From positions 1 to 16,505 of the forward strand of contig JAFKKW010000202.1 in the NCBI GenBank assembly GCA_017304275.1: a stretch of 16,505 bases of DNA, given 5' to 3'. Origin of the DNA: Hyphomicrobiales bacterium (GTDB taxonomy: Bacteria > Pseudomonadota > Alphaproteobacteria > Rhizobiales > Hyphomicrobiaceae). The notes under the pieces were generated by a model that made no database searches, was not told the DNA's origin, and saw nothing but the letters and a program-made list of their open reading frames with translations. How positions within the stretch are numbered: position 1 is the stretch's first letter; every line of letters starts with the position of its first letter. Below are positions 7,104 to 13,894 of this stretch, piece by piece. A program made the translations under genes and the position numbers.

Positions 7104-7123
7104 CGGCCCGAGGCATCGGGCCG
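7104..7123. promoter_or_regulatory. Perfect 8-bp hairpin or palindrome in the mcd leader
   Basis: CGGCCCGA (7104-7111) and TCGGGCCG (7116-7123) are perfect inverted repeats around GGCA. It sits about 47 bases before the mcd ATG. No T run follows on the + strand, where an A7 run follows instead, so it is not a normal terminator. It may be an operator or an RNA structure in the leader. Confidence 0.4.
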
Positions 7124-7170
7124 CAGGAAAAAAATCCCTGAATACGCGGGTGAGCGAAGGAGACGGATCG

Positions 7171-8838
7171 ATGTCGGCTGTTGAGACGAACCTTTTGGCC
7201 GCAGGGCCGCAACGGCTGATCTCGCGGACCGCCGAGGTCACCGAGGCCGCGCAGAAGATCCTGGATCTCGCCAAGGCGGGCGTCAAAGGCAAAATCGCGG
7301 AGGCGGGCGGCGTCGACGAAGCGCAACACGCCGCGCACGGCCTCGCGTGGCTCGCCACCACGGTCGAAGCGCTGCGCCAGATGAACCTGTGGGCCGCGCG
7401 GCTTCAGGAGGAAGGCTCGTTCGGCGAATTCGAGCAACTGCTGCTGATCGCGGCCTTCGCCGAGTACGGCGCGCAGATCGCGGGCGGCATCCCGATGAGC
7501 CAGCTCGAGATCATCCGTCCCGAGGCGCTCGGCGTTTCGAAGGCCGATATCCGCGCCTACGAGGATGCGGTCGCGGACGTGATCGAGGCGGGAGGCGCCC
7601 AGAGCGTGAAGGCCAAGCTCGCGACGCTGATCGAGCACGCGCAAGGCGCAACGACGTTCGGCAACTCGGGCCTCGACGAGACGATGGCCGCGATCCACGA
7701 GCAGATGCGCAGCTTCTCGGAGGCCGAGGTGGTGCCACATGCGCACGAGTGGCATCTGGCGAACGAATACATCCCGCTCGAGATCATCCAGCAGGTGGCG
7801 GAGCTCGGCGTCTTCGGCCTCACGCTGCCCGAAGAGTACGGCGGGCTCGGCCTCGGCAAGCTCGCCATGTGCGTCGTCTCGGAGGAGCTCTCGCGCGGCT
7901 ACATCGGCGTCGGGTCGCTCGGCACGCGGGCCGAGATCGCAGGTGAGCTGATCCACAACAACGGCACGCCCGCGCAGAAGGAAAAGTATCTGCCCAAGAT
8001 CGCCAGCGGCGAGTGGCTGCCGACGGCGGTGTTCACCGAGCCGAACACGGGCTCCGACCTCGCCTCGCTCAAGACGCGTGCCGTCAAGGAGGGCGACGTC
8101 TACAAAATCACGGGCCAGAAGACCTGGATCACGCATCCGGTGCGGGCCGACATCATGACCGTGCTGACGCGCACCAACCCGGACGAGAAGGGCTACAAGG
8201 GCCTTTCGATGTTCATCGCCGAGAAGCCGCGCGGCACGGACGACGATCCGTTCCCGGCCACGGGCATGACGGGCGGCGAGATCGAGGTGCTCGGCTACCG
8301 CGGCATGAAGGAGTACGACATCTCCTTCGACGGCTTCGAGGTGCCGGTCGAGAACCTGCTTGGCGGCGTCGAGGGGCAGGGCTTCAAGCAGCTCATGAAC
8401 ACGTTCGAGGGCGCGCGTATCCAGACCGCGGCGCGGGCCGTCGGCGTCGCCCAGTGCGCCATGGACCTGGCGCTCAAGTATGCGCTCGAGCGCAACCAGT
8501 TCGGCAAGTCCATCTATTCGTTCCCGCGCGTCTACAACAAGGTCGTCATGATGGCGGTCGAGACCATGATCGCGCGCCAGCTCTCCTATTTCGCCGCGCG
8601 CGAGAAGGACGAGGGACACCGCTGCGACCTCGAGGCCGGCATGGCCAAGCTGCTGGGTGCCCGCGTGGCCTGGGCCAACGCCGACAACGCGCTGCAGATC
8701 CACGGCGGCAACGGGTTTGCGCTCGAGTACCCGGTGAGCCGGGTGCTGTGCGACGCGCGCATCCTCAACATTTTCGAGGGCGCGGCCGAGATCCAGGCGC
8801 AGGTCATCGCGCGTCGCCTGCTCGAGGACAAGGGCTGA
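7171..8838 (+). CDS. mcd: (2S)-methylsuccinyl-CoA dehydrogenase
   Basis: Codes for 555 residues. It is an FAD-dependent acyl-CoA dehydrogenase that oxidises (2S)-methylsuccinyl-CoA to mesaconyl-CoA in the EMC pathway, passing electrons to ETF. Ordinary members have about 380 residues; the N-terminal extension of roughly 160 residues (ending near DVIEAGGAQSVKAKLA) is a hallmark of Mcd. The acyl-CoA dehydrogenase core follows: LPEEYGGLGLG, AVFTEPNTGSDLASL (FAD/substrate contact), KTWITHPVRADIMTV, and QIHGGNGFALEYPVSR. The Glu in FEGAAEIQ (536) matches the catalytic base of the family. I chose the ATG at 7171 because AAGGAG lies just upstream; the frame is open to 7027 but without family character. 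A terminator follows 29 bases after the stop. Confidence 0.94.
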   Translation: MSAVETNLLAAGPQRLISRTAEVTEAAQKILDLAKAGVKGKIAEAGGVDEAQHAAHGLAWLATTVEALRQMNLWAARLQEEGSFGEFEQLLLIAAFAEYGAQIAGGIPMSQLEIIRPEALGVSKADIRAYEDAVADVIEAGGAQSVKAKLATLIEHAQGATTFGNSGLDETMAAIHEQMRSFSEAEVVPHAHEWHLANEYIPLEIIQQVAELGVFGLTLPEEYGGLGLGKLAMCVVSEELSRGYIGVGSLGTRAEIAGELIHNNGTPAQKEKYLPKIASGEWLPTAVFTEPNTGSDLASLKTRAVKEGDVYKITGQKTWITHPVRADIMTVLTRTNPDEKGYKGLSMFIAEKPRGTDDDPFPATGMTGGEIEVLGYRGMKEYDISFDGFEVPVENLLGGVEGQGFKQLMNTFEGARIQTAARAVGVAQCAMDLALKYALERNQFGKSIYSFPRVYNKVVMMAVETMIARQLSYFAAREKDEGHRCDLEAGMAKLLGARVAWANADNALQIHGGNGFALEYPVSRVLCDARILNIFEGAAEIQAQVIARRLLEDKG

Positions 8839-8867
8839 TCCCGCTCGCACGAGCCGGGGGTTTCTTC

Positions 8868-8900
8868 GGGGTCAGATCGCAAGGTCTGGCCCCTGTTTTT
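8868..8900 (+). terminator. Rho-independent terminator of mcd
   Basis: GGGGTCAGA (8868-8876) pairs with TCTGGCCCC (8885-8893), nine pairs with one wobble, with an 8-base loop, then TGTTTTT. It ends mcd transcription and separates it from the next gene. Confidence 0.85.
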
Positions 8901-8929
8901 GAGATTTCGACGCTTCTTGCGCGGAGCAG

Positions 8930-8959
8930 TTGATTTCGGGCGCGGTTTCGCAGTTTAAA
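8930..8959 (+). promoter_or_regulatory. Candidate promoter for the 8994 gene
   Basis: TTGATT (8930-8935) and TTTAAA (8954-8959) are 18 bases apart, just downstream of the mcd terminator and about 35 bases before the next ATG. The match is moderate, and the placement makes it plausible. Confidence 0.35.
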
Positions 8960-8993
8960 GCCTGATCTGCCGATCCAGCCGGAGAGCTTGCGA

Positions 8994-9431
8994 ATGCGTC
9001 GTTTCTCGTTGACCGTCCTTGCGACCGCCCTGCCGCTCGCTGCCGCATCGGCAGAGGCCGAATTCCCAAAGCTCGGCGCTTTCGAACCGGGATCGGGAAA
9101 GCTCTGGTTCTCGGGTTGTACCTTCGAGGCCGACCGTTACGTGAGCTGCAAATCGGCGGCGCCGGAGGTCATCGAGGCGATCAGCAACCCCGGCGACCAG
9201 ACCCCAGGTTCTGCGCTGCAGACGTACGTCAGCGATGTCTTCATCGAGAAGGGGTGTGCGTTCGAGGCGGCGCCCGAGAGCTTCCGCGTCAACGGTGTCT
9301 TTCTGTCGTTCGACAGCAATGCCGCCAAGGACATCCGTTGCAAGGGCAAGGCGGCGAAGCTCGCGTTCGGCCCCGAAGGCATGTCGCTTCAAGATACCCT
9401 CTTCTTCTTCAGCGACGGGCCGGCGCCGTGA
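8994..9431 (+). CDS. Secreted Cys-rich small protein, function unknown
   Basis: Codes for 145 residues. The signal peptide is MRRFSLTVLATALPLAAASAEA, probably cut at about residue 22. The mature protein has four cysteines (42, 52, 88, 116), consistent with two disulfides in the periplasm, and beta-type alternation (LWFSGCTFEADRYVSC, VNGVFLSFDS, DTLFFFSDG). The ATG at 8994-8996 is preferred over TTG at 8988 because GGAGAG lies seven bases before the ATG. Its stop overlaps the GTG start of the SDR gene (GTGA at 9428-9431), so the two are translationally coupled. I recognise no family. Confidence 0.78.
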   Translation: MRRFSLTVLATALPLAAASAEAEFPKLGAFEPGSGKLWFSGCTFEADRYVSCKSAAPEVIEAISNPGDQTPGSALQTYVSDVFIEKGCAFEAAPESFRVNGVFLSFDSNAAKDIRCKGKAAKLAFGPEGMSLQDTLFFFSDGPAP

Positions 9432-10252
9432 GCCGCTCGATCCTCATCACGGGCTGCTCCTCGGGCATCGGGCTGGCCTCGGCGCGCATCCTGCACGAGC
9501 GCGGCTGGCGGGTGCTGGCCACCGCGCGCACGCCTGAAGATCGCGAGATGCTCGCCTACGAGATCGGCGTCGAGGCCCTGCCTCTCGATCTCGCCGACGC
9601 TCACTCGATTGCCGCCTGTGCGACGGAGGCGCTTCAGCGCACAGATGCCAATCTCGACGCCGTGTTCAACAATGCGGCCTACGGGCAGGTGGGCGCGGTC
9701 GAGGATCTCGCGCCGGAGCTTCTGCGACGGCAGATCGAGGTCAACCTGATCGGCACGCACGATCTGACGCGGCGGCTGATCCCGGCCATGCGGGCCGCCG
9801 GCCGGGGGCGCATCGTGCAATGCTCGTCCGTGCTCGGGTTCGTCGCGGTACCGTATCGCGGGGCCTATTGTGCCTCGAAGTTCGCACTCGAGGCGCTCAG
9901 CGACGCGATGCGTCACGAGCTTGCGGGCACCGGCATCCATGTGTCAATCATCGAGCCGGGACCGATCCGCTCGCGCTTCGTCGAGCACGCGCTCGCAAAC
10001 TTCCGGGCAGGCATCGATATCGAGGGATCACCGCATCGCGACACCTACCTCGCCCGCCTAGCCGCGATGGAGAAAGGCGGCAAGTCCACCTTCAAGCTCG
10101 AGCCCGAAGCGGTTGCGGCCAAGCTCGTGCATGCCGTCGAGAGCCCGCGGCCCCGGCGGCGCTACAAGGTGACGATACCGACGTATCTAGCTGCTTTCGG
10201 CAAACGCACTCTGCCGGCGCCGCTGGCCGACTGGCTCGTGCAGCGGCTTTGA
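9428..10252 (+). CDS. Short-chain dehydrogenase/reductase, substrate unknown
   Basis: Codes for 274 residues, a classical SDR. The cofactor motif TGCSSGIG is at 8-15, followed by ATART (31-35); the Arg suggests NADP(H). LDLAD is at 53-57, NNAAYG at 81-86, the active-site Ser in CSSVLG at 133-134, and the catalytic pair Tyr147/Lys151 in YCASK. PGPIRS at 177-182 follows. The C-terminal part (RRRYKVTIPTYLAAFGKRTLP) resembles SDRs acting on lipids or retinol-like substrates, but the substrate cannot be read from sequence. The start is the GTG at 9428, which overlaps the preceding stop and gives a normal Rossmann N-terminus; the frame is open further upstream only because it shadows the previous gene. 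Confidence 0.92.
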   Translation: MSRSILITGCSSGIGLASARILHERGWRVLATARTPEDREMLAYEIGVEALPLDLADAHSIAACATEALQRTDANLDAVFNNAAYGQVGAVEDLAPELLRRQIEVNLIGTHDLTRRLIPAMRAAGRGRIVQCSSVLGFVAVPYRGAYCASKFALEALSDAMRHELAGTGIHVSIIEPGPIRSRFVEHALANFRAGIDIEGSPHRDTYLARLAAMEKGGKSTFKLEPEAVAAKLVHAVESPRPRRRYKVTIPTYLAAFGKRTLPAPLADWLVQRL

Positions 10253-10259
10253 AGGTCGC

Positions 10260-10288
10260 TTCACCAATCGTCAACCTCAGACTTATAT
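10260..10288 (+). promoter_or_regulatory. Weak candidate promoter for the PilZ gene
   Basis: TTCACC (10260-10265) and TTATAT (10283-10288) have a 17-base spacer. They lie between the SDR stop and the PilZ start in a stretch otherwise without features. The match is modest. Confidence 0.3.
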
Positions 10289-10369
10289 CGTGGGTCCGCT
10301 GATATTCATGAAGCTGGGGGGCGTGCTTGTGCGCGGCGGCCTGCTTTGCAGACCTGGATTTGCCGGACC

Positions 10370-10738
10370 ATGACGTTTCTCGAGACCATCAATACGCTTT
10401 TGCGCGGAAAACGGCCCGGCTCGCACGCCAAGGCGGGCAAAGGCGGCGCCGACCTGCGCAGGACGCGGCGCATTCCGCAGCGGATGCGCAGCGGCTATGT
10501 CTGGACCGAGAAACTGATCACGCCGCGCCCGTGCATGTTCCGCGACCTCTCGACCGGCGGCGCGCGCGTCGAAGTTCTCGGCGACCCGATCAAGATGAGC
10601 CTGCTCATCGACGGCGTGAAGCTCTACTTCGAGACGGAGAAGCACGAGATCGCGTGCAGCGTGGCCTGGGTTAAAGGCTCCATGATGGGTCTCAAGTTCG
10701 ATGGGCGGCCTCGCTCACCCTCGCGCCAGTATAAGTAA
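10370..10738 (+). CDS. PilZ-domain protein
   Basis: Codes for 122 residues. PilZ domains bind cyclic di-GMP. The two signature motifs are visible: RRIPQR (RxxxR, Arg34 and Arg38) and DLSTGG (D/NxSxxG, 59-64), followed by the beta-barrel strands and VKGSMMGLKF, the usual end of such domains. The N-terminal 30 residues are basic and linker-like (RGKRPGSHAKAGKGG). I chose the ATG at 10370; an in-frame start at 10346 is possible, and neither has a strong ribosome-binding site. There is no effector domain, so it would act as a stand-alone receptor binding a partner. The target could be motility, polysaccharide or envelope, but the neighbours do not say which. Confidence 0.87.
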   Translation: MTFLETINTLLRGKRPGSHAKAGKGGADLRRTRRIPQRMRSGYVWTEKLITPRPCMFRDLSTGGARVEVLGDPIKMSLLIDGVKLYFETEKHEIACSVAWVKGSMMGLKFDGRPRSPSRQYK

Positions 10739-10831
10739 AGTTACGCGACGGCCACATCGGAACGACAACCGTTCGCGCGCCTTTCCTGACGAAACTGTCC
10801 ATTGCCATACGTTTTTGTAGGAAACCGGCGG

Positions 10832-10896
10832 CGGACCTTGTGGTCCGTGCGCGGCGCGAACACGTGCATGCTATCAGAGCGCCGCGTGGCGCTCTG
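10832..10896 (+). promoter_or_regulatory. Two perfect hairpins upstream of the small secreted-protein gene
   Basis: Hairpin 1 is CGGACC (10832-10837), loop TTGT, GGTCCG (10842-10847). Hairpin 2 is CAGAGCGCC (10875-10883), loop GCGT, GGCGCTCTG (10888-10896). GTGGTC at 10840-10845 can also pair with GACCAC at 10899-10904, closing an alternative structure. Neither hairpin is followed by a T run. This may be a structured leader or a small RNA. Confidence 0.4.
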
Positions 10897-10962
10897 CCGA
10901 CCACGACCGCTTCTCACATCTCCGGTCCTGGCCAGGTGCCCGATGGCAGAGGAGTATTCTCC

Positions 10963-11235
10963 ATGACCCGATCTCCTGCAGCCGCAGCGGCGGCTTGCGT
11001 AACAGCGCTGGTGCTCGCGAGTGCAGCCGTGCCCGCGCACGCGTCCTACCTTGGATACGGCAACGGCGATCCCGGCAACTGGGATCTCTGGACCGAGCAG
11101 AACGGCGGCCACAATCCGGATATGACGGCGCGCGCCTTCTACGTTGCGCCGTACCATCACGGGTATCACGCGCGTGGTGAGCGGTATGTCCACCATATCC
11201 GCAGGCCACACGACTCTTTCGAAAGCAAGACCTAG
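10963..11235 (+). CDS. Small secreted protein rich in Gly, Tyr and His
   Basis: Codes for 90 residues. The signal peptide runs to about residue 27 (cut after AHA). The mature 63 residues include YLGYGNGDPGNWDLWTEQNGG and a Tyr/His-rich stretch YVAPYHHGYHARGERYVHH, which could bind a metal, though that is inference. The ATG at 10963 has GAGGAG eight bases upstream, whereas the frame's earlier start at 10840 has no such support. It is preceded by a long leader with two perfect hairpins and followed by a hairpin shared with the convergent EF-hand gene. No cysteines remain after the signal peptide. Family not recognised. Confidence 0.7.
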   Translation: MTRSPAAAAAACVTALVLASAAVPAHASYLGYGNGDPGNWDLWTEQNGGHNPDMTARAFYVAPYHHGYHARGERYVHHIRRPHDSFESKT

Positions 11236-11248
11236 TGACTTGAAACGG

Positions 11249-11273
11249 TGGCGGGGTGACATACGCCCCGCCC
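11249..11273. terminator. GC-rich hairpin between convergent genes
   Basis: GGCGGGG (11250-11256) pairs with CCCCGCC (11266-11272) around a 9-base loop. It lies exactly between the stop of the secreted protein (+) and the stop of the EF-hand gene (-). No long T run follows on either side, so it is at best a weak bidirectional terminator. Confidence 0.5.
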
Positions 11274-11274
11274 T

Positions 11275-11556
11275 CTATTCCTGTTTGCTGAACTTATGAA
11301 CGAGCCCCGCCGCGCAGGCGGCCTTGAACTCGGCGTTCGAGATCTTGCTGTCGCGGTTGGCGTCGACGCTTTCGAAGCTGTCGATATAAGGCCTGGCGCC
11401 ATCACGGCCGAGATCGCTGCGCCCTGCGGCCGTGTTCCAGATGGCGCGGCATTCGTCCTCGGGCAGGACGGCACCCGATGTTTCTTCAGCTCGCGCGGGG
11501 GCCGCGTATAGCAGCGCCATGGCGACGACCGGCAGTGCTCGTCGGATGCATTCCAT
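11275..11556 (-). CDS. Secreted single EF-hand protein
   Basis: Codes for 93 residues. The signal peptide is MECIRRALPVVAMALLYAAPARA, cut at about residue 23. Residues 65-76 form a canonical 12-residue EF-hand loop (DANRDSKISNAE) with acidic or oxygen ligands at positions 1, 3, 5, 9 and 12, followed by FKAAC. Only one loop is evident; the region before it (GRSDLGRDGARPYIDSFESV) supplies the entering helix. Mature cysteines at 36 and 81 may pair. The start at 11554-11556 has GGAGGG six bases upstream. It is probably a periplasmic calcium-binding protein; partner unknown. Confidence 0.82.
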   Translation of the reverse strand: MECIRRALPVVAMALLYAAPARAEETSGAVLPEDECRAIWNTAAGRSDLGRDGARPYIDSFESVDANRDSKISNAEFKAACAAGLVHKFSKQE

Positions 11557-11644
11557 TGCGACCCTCCGCTGGACGCCGCAATGTTATCATTCCCAGGCGC
11601 CCGCGCGCGCGAGGGAAAATTCTCGAAATGACTCGTCCTTGGCG

Positions 11645-12742
11645 CTAGTTCGCGAAACGGAAGTGCATGATGTCGCCGTCCTTGACGACGTAGTCCTTGC
11701 CTTCGAGGCGCATCTTGCCCGCCTCCTTGGCCCCGACCTCGCCGCCCGCCGCAACGTAGTCCTCGTAGGCGATGGTCTCGGCGCGAATGAACCCTTTCTC
11801 GAAATCGGTATGGATGACACCCGCTGCCTGGGGTGCCTTGGTGCCGCGCGTGATGGTCCAGGCGCGCGCCTCCTTGGGGCCGATGGTGAAATAGGTCACC
11901 AGATCGAGAAGCTGGTAGCCGGCGCGGATCAGGCGGTTGAGGCCGGGCTCGGCGAGGCCCATCTCGGACAGGAACTCCTGGCGATCCTCGGGCGGCAGTC
12001 CAGCGAACTCAGATTCGATCTTGGCGGAGATCACGACGCAGGCCGCGCCTTCTGTCTTGGCCCGCTCCTCGACCTTGGCCGAATGCGCATTGCCGCTCGC
12101 GGCGGAGGCTTCCTCGACGTTGCAAACGTAGAGGACCGGCTTCGAGGTCAGGAGTTGCAGTGCGACGAAGGCCGGGCGCTCCTCGGGCGTGATGTCGGCC
12201 ATGCGGGCAGGCTTGCCGTCGCGAAGCGGCGCCAAGGCCTTCTCCATGACCGCGAGCCCGGCCTTGGCATCCTTGTCGCCGCTCTTGGCCTTCTTCTCGA
12301 TCGACGCGATGCGCTTCTCGAGGCTCTCCATGTCGGCCAGCATCAGCTCGGTCTCGACCACCTCGGCGTCGGCCAGCGGATCGATGCGGTTCTCGACGTG
12401 GGTGATGTCATCGTCCTCGAAGCAGCGCAGCACGTAAGCGACGGCGTCCACCTCGCGGATATGCGACAGGAACTTGTTGCCGAGCCCCTCGCCCTTCGAG
12501 GCCCCACGCACGAGGCCGGCGATGTCGACGAAGGTCAGCCGCGTCGGGATGATCTGGCCCGACTTGGCGATAGCGGCGAGCTTCTCCAGCCGCTCGTCCG
12601 GCACACCGACCTCGCCGACGTTCGGCTCGATGGTGCAGAAGGGATAGTTGGCCGCTTCCGCCGCTGCGGTCTGCGTCAGCGCGTTGAAGAGGGTGGACTT
12701 GCCGACGTTCGGCAGGCCCACGATGCCGCATTTGAAGCCCAT
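11645..12742 (-). CDS. ychF: Redox-regulated ATPase YchF (OLA1 family)
   Basis: Codes for 365 residues, full family length. It is an Obg-related translation-factor NTPase that prefers ATP and binds ribosomes. The P-loop GLPNVGKS is at 9-16, NYPFCTIEPNVG at about 32-43 and DIAGLVRGASKGEGLGN follows as the G3 region. The usual NKxD is replaced by NVEE, the ATP-specificity marker of this family. A coiled-coil insert with ESLEKRIASIEKKAKSGDK follows, and a C-terminal TGS domain covers about 280-365 (FTIGPKEARAWTI, VIHTDFEKGFIRAE, DYVVKDGDIMHFRF). The start is fixed by the conserved MGFKCGIVG. It is the last gene of the rplY-pth side but lies 244 bases after the preceding gene, so it probably has its own promoter. 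Confidence 0.98.
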   Translation of the reverse strand: MGFKCGIVGLPNVGKSTLFNALTQTAAAEAANYPFCTIEPNVGEVGVPDERLEKLAAIAKSGQIIPTRLTFVDIAGLVRGASKGEGLGNKFLSHIREVDAVAYVLRCFEDDDITHVENRIDPLADAEVVETELMLADMESLEKRIASIEKKAKSGDKDAKAGLAVMEKALAPLRDGKPARMADITPEERPAFVALQLLTSKPVLYVCNVEEASAASGNAHSAKVEERAKTEGAACVVISAKIESEFAGLPPEDRQEFLSEMGLAEPGLNRLIRAGYQLLDLVTYFTIGPKEARAWTITRGTKAPQAAGVIHTDFEKGFIRAETIAYEDYVAAGGEVGAKEAGKMRLEGKDYVVKDGDIMHFRFAN

Positions 12743-12873
12743 GGGGGATCGATCTCTGGTCTCGGTGATGTGTCGACGCCCGCCCTACACCGGGCCGGCG
12801 CGGCAATCAACGCCTTAAAGGGACGCGGCGCGCAACGGCGACGCGTCTCGAGCTAGAACTCAGCGCAAGAATC

Positions 12874-12948
12874 GCCTTAGGCGCATTCAATCTAAGGCAA
12901 TAGGAGTCCTGCGCTGGATTCCCGCTCTGCGCGCGGCATGTGCCGCGC
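12874..12948. repeat. Two inverted repeats upstream of ychF
   Basis: The first has arms GCCTTAG (12874-12880) and CTAAGGC (12892-12898) around 11 bases. The second has arms GCGCGGC (12931-12937) and GCCGCGC (12942-12948) around ATGT. Both lie between the stop of the membrane protein and the ychF start, both genes on the reverse strand. Neither is followed by a clear T run there, so they may be weak terminators of the upstream gene or folded elements. The rest of 12743-12986 shows no gene; a TTGATT near 12801-12806 (reverse strand) could be a -35 for ychF, but its -10 is poor. Confidence 0.4.
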
Positions 12949-12986
12949 TTGGCGGGACTGACGGAAAGGGGGCGGCGCTCCCCGTT

Positions 12987-13808
12987 TCATCGGATCCTGG
13001 TCAGCTCGAACGCCGAATAGCTGGTCGGGCTCGGAAGCTGCTCCTTGCCGGTCATGGCGTCGGCAAGCGCTTCGGAGAGGACGGTGCCGTCCTCCAGCTC
13101 CTTGACGGCGATGACCATGAACGGGCGCTGCCAGTCCGTCGCGCCCGCCGCACCGGGTTTGCTCTCGCGGTACTGGCCGAGGTTCAGCGCCGAAATCGGA
13201 ATGGAGCCGTCGATCGCCGTGCCGACGATGTCCGCGGTGCGTCCCGCACGTTTGCCCGCGCGCGCCTTCTCGGCGGCCGGATCGCCCTCCTGCGAGGCGG
13301 TGCCGACGGCGATGATCTCGCGCGCATTGGCAAGCCCGTCGCGGACCTCCTGGTCCAGGACGTCGCTTGCGAGCTGGTCGCCGGAGATCTTGCGTCCGTC
13401 CTTCTCCAGATCCTCGGAGCTGCCGCGCACCCACAGATACTGCTTCCTCGCGACGACGACATCGAACGTGCCGCGCCGGCCCGCCTTGTCCTGTCCCTCG
13501 ATGGCGAAGATCAGCGTGCCCCTGGTCTGACGCATGGGATCGGCGAGGGGGGCGACCTCGGTCTGCACGTAGGGCTCGGCGTAGGGATCGACGACGGCGT
13601 TGTGCACGAGGACAGCGGAGGTCGTCACAACCGCGGTCGAGCCTAGCGCAACCGCAGCGCCGGCTTTCGTCTGCAGGAACGAGGCGATCCAGTTGTACCA
13701 GTCATTCCAGTTGCGGATGCGGTCGTACCATTTGTAGGTGCTCCAAGCGCGGCGCACCTTCTTCGATTTCTGAAATTGCTCCTTGAGCTTGTCCGTCCCG
13801 AGCGTCAT
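12987..13808 (-). CDS. Membrane-anchored protein of unknown function
   Basis: Codes for 273 residues. It starts with a basic, Trp/Tyr-rich segment (WSTYKWYDRIRNWNDWYNWIAS, about 22-43, exceptional in aromatic content), then one membrane segment at about 50-72 and an outside domain of 200 residues. The segment EIIAVGTASQEGD...EKARAGKRA (about 164-187) has a faint likeness to the G-x-x-S-x-x-G...RA pattern of OmpA-like domains, but I would not assign it. The start at 13806-13808 has a strong ribosome-binding site (GAGGGGGAG). A long same-strand frame runs through into pth but is a shadow. The gene lies between pth and ychF, which are often adjacent in alphaproteobacteria, so it may be an insertion. 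Confidence 0.8.
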   Translation of the reverse strand: MTLGTDKLKEQFQKSKKVRRAWSTYKWYDRIRNWNDWYNWIASFLQTKAGAAVALGSTAVVTTSAVLVHNAVVDPYAEPYVQTEVAPLADPMRQTRGTLIFAIEGQDKAGRRGTFDVVVARKQYLWVRGSSEDLEKDGRKISGDQLASDVLDQEVRDGLANAREIIAVGTASQEGDPAAEKARAGKRAGRTADIVGTAIDGSIPISALNLGQYRESKPGAAGATDWQRPFMVIAVKELEDGTVLSEALADAMTGKEQLPSPTSYSAFELTRIR

Positions 13809-13894
13809 GCGCGCTCCCCCTCTTTTCTTGTCCGGCGTCCGGCAGGATAGCGCGAATTGCGCACAGAAAAGAGTCCGGCAGATTCCGCGGTTGA

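Noticed and set aside
10741..11262. A reverse-strand 173-codon frame opposite the small secreted-protein gene
   Set aside because: No ribosome-binding site, no motif and Arg-rich shadow composition, while the + strand has a signal peptide and a strong ribosome-binding site.
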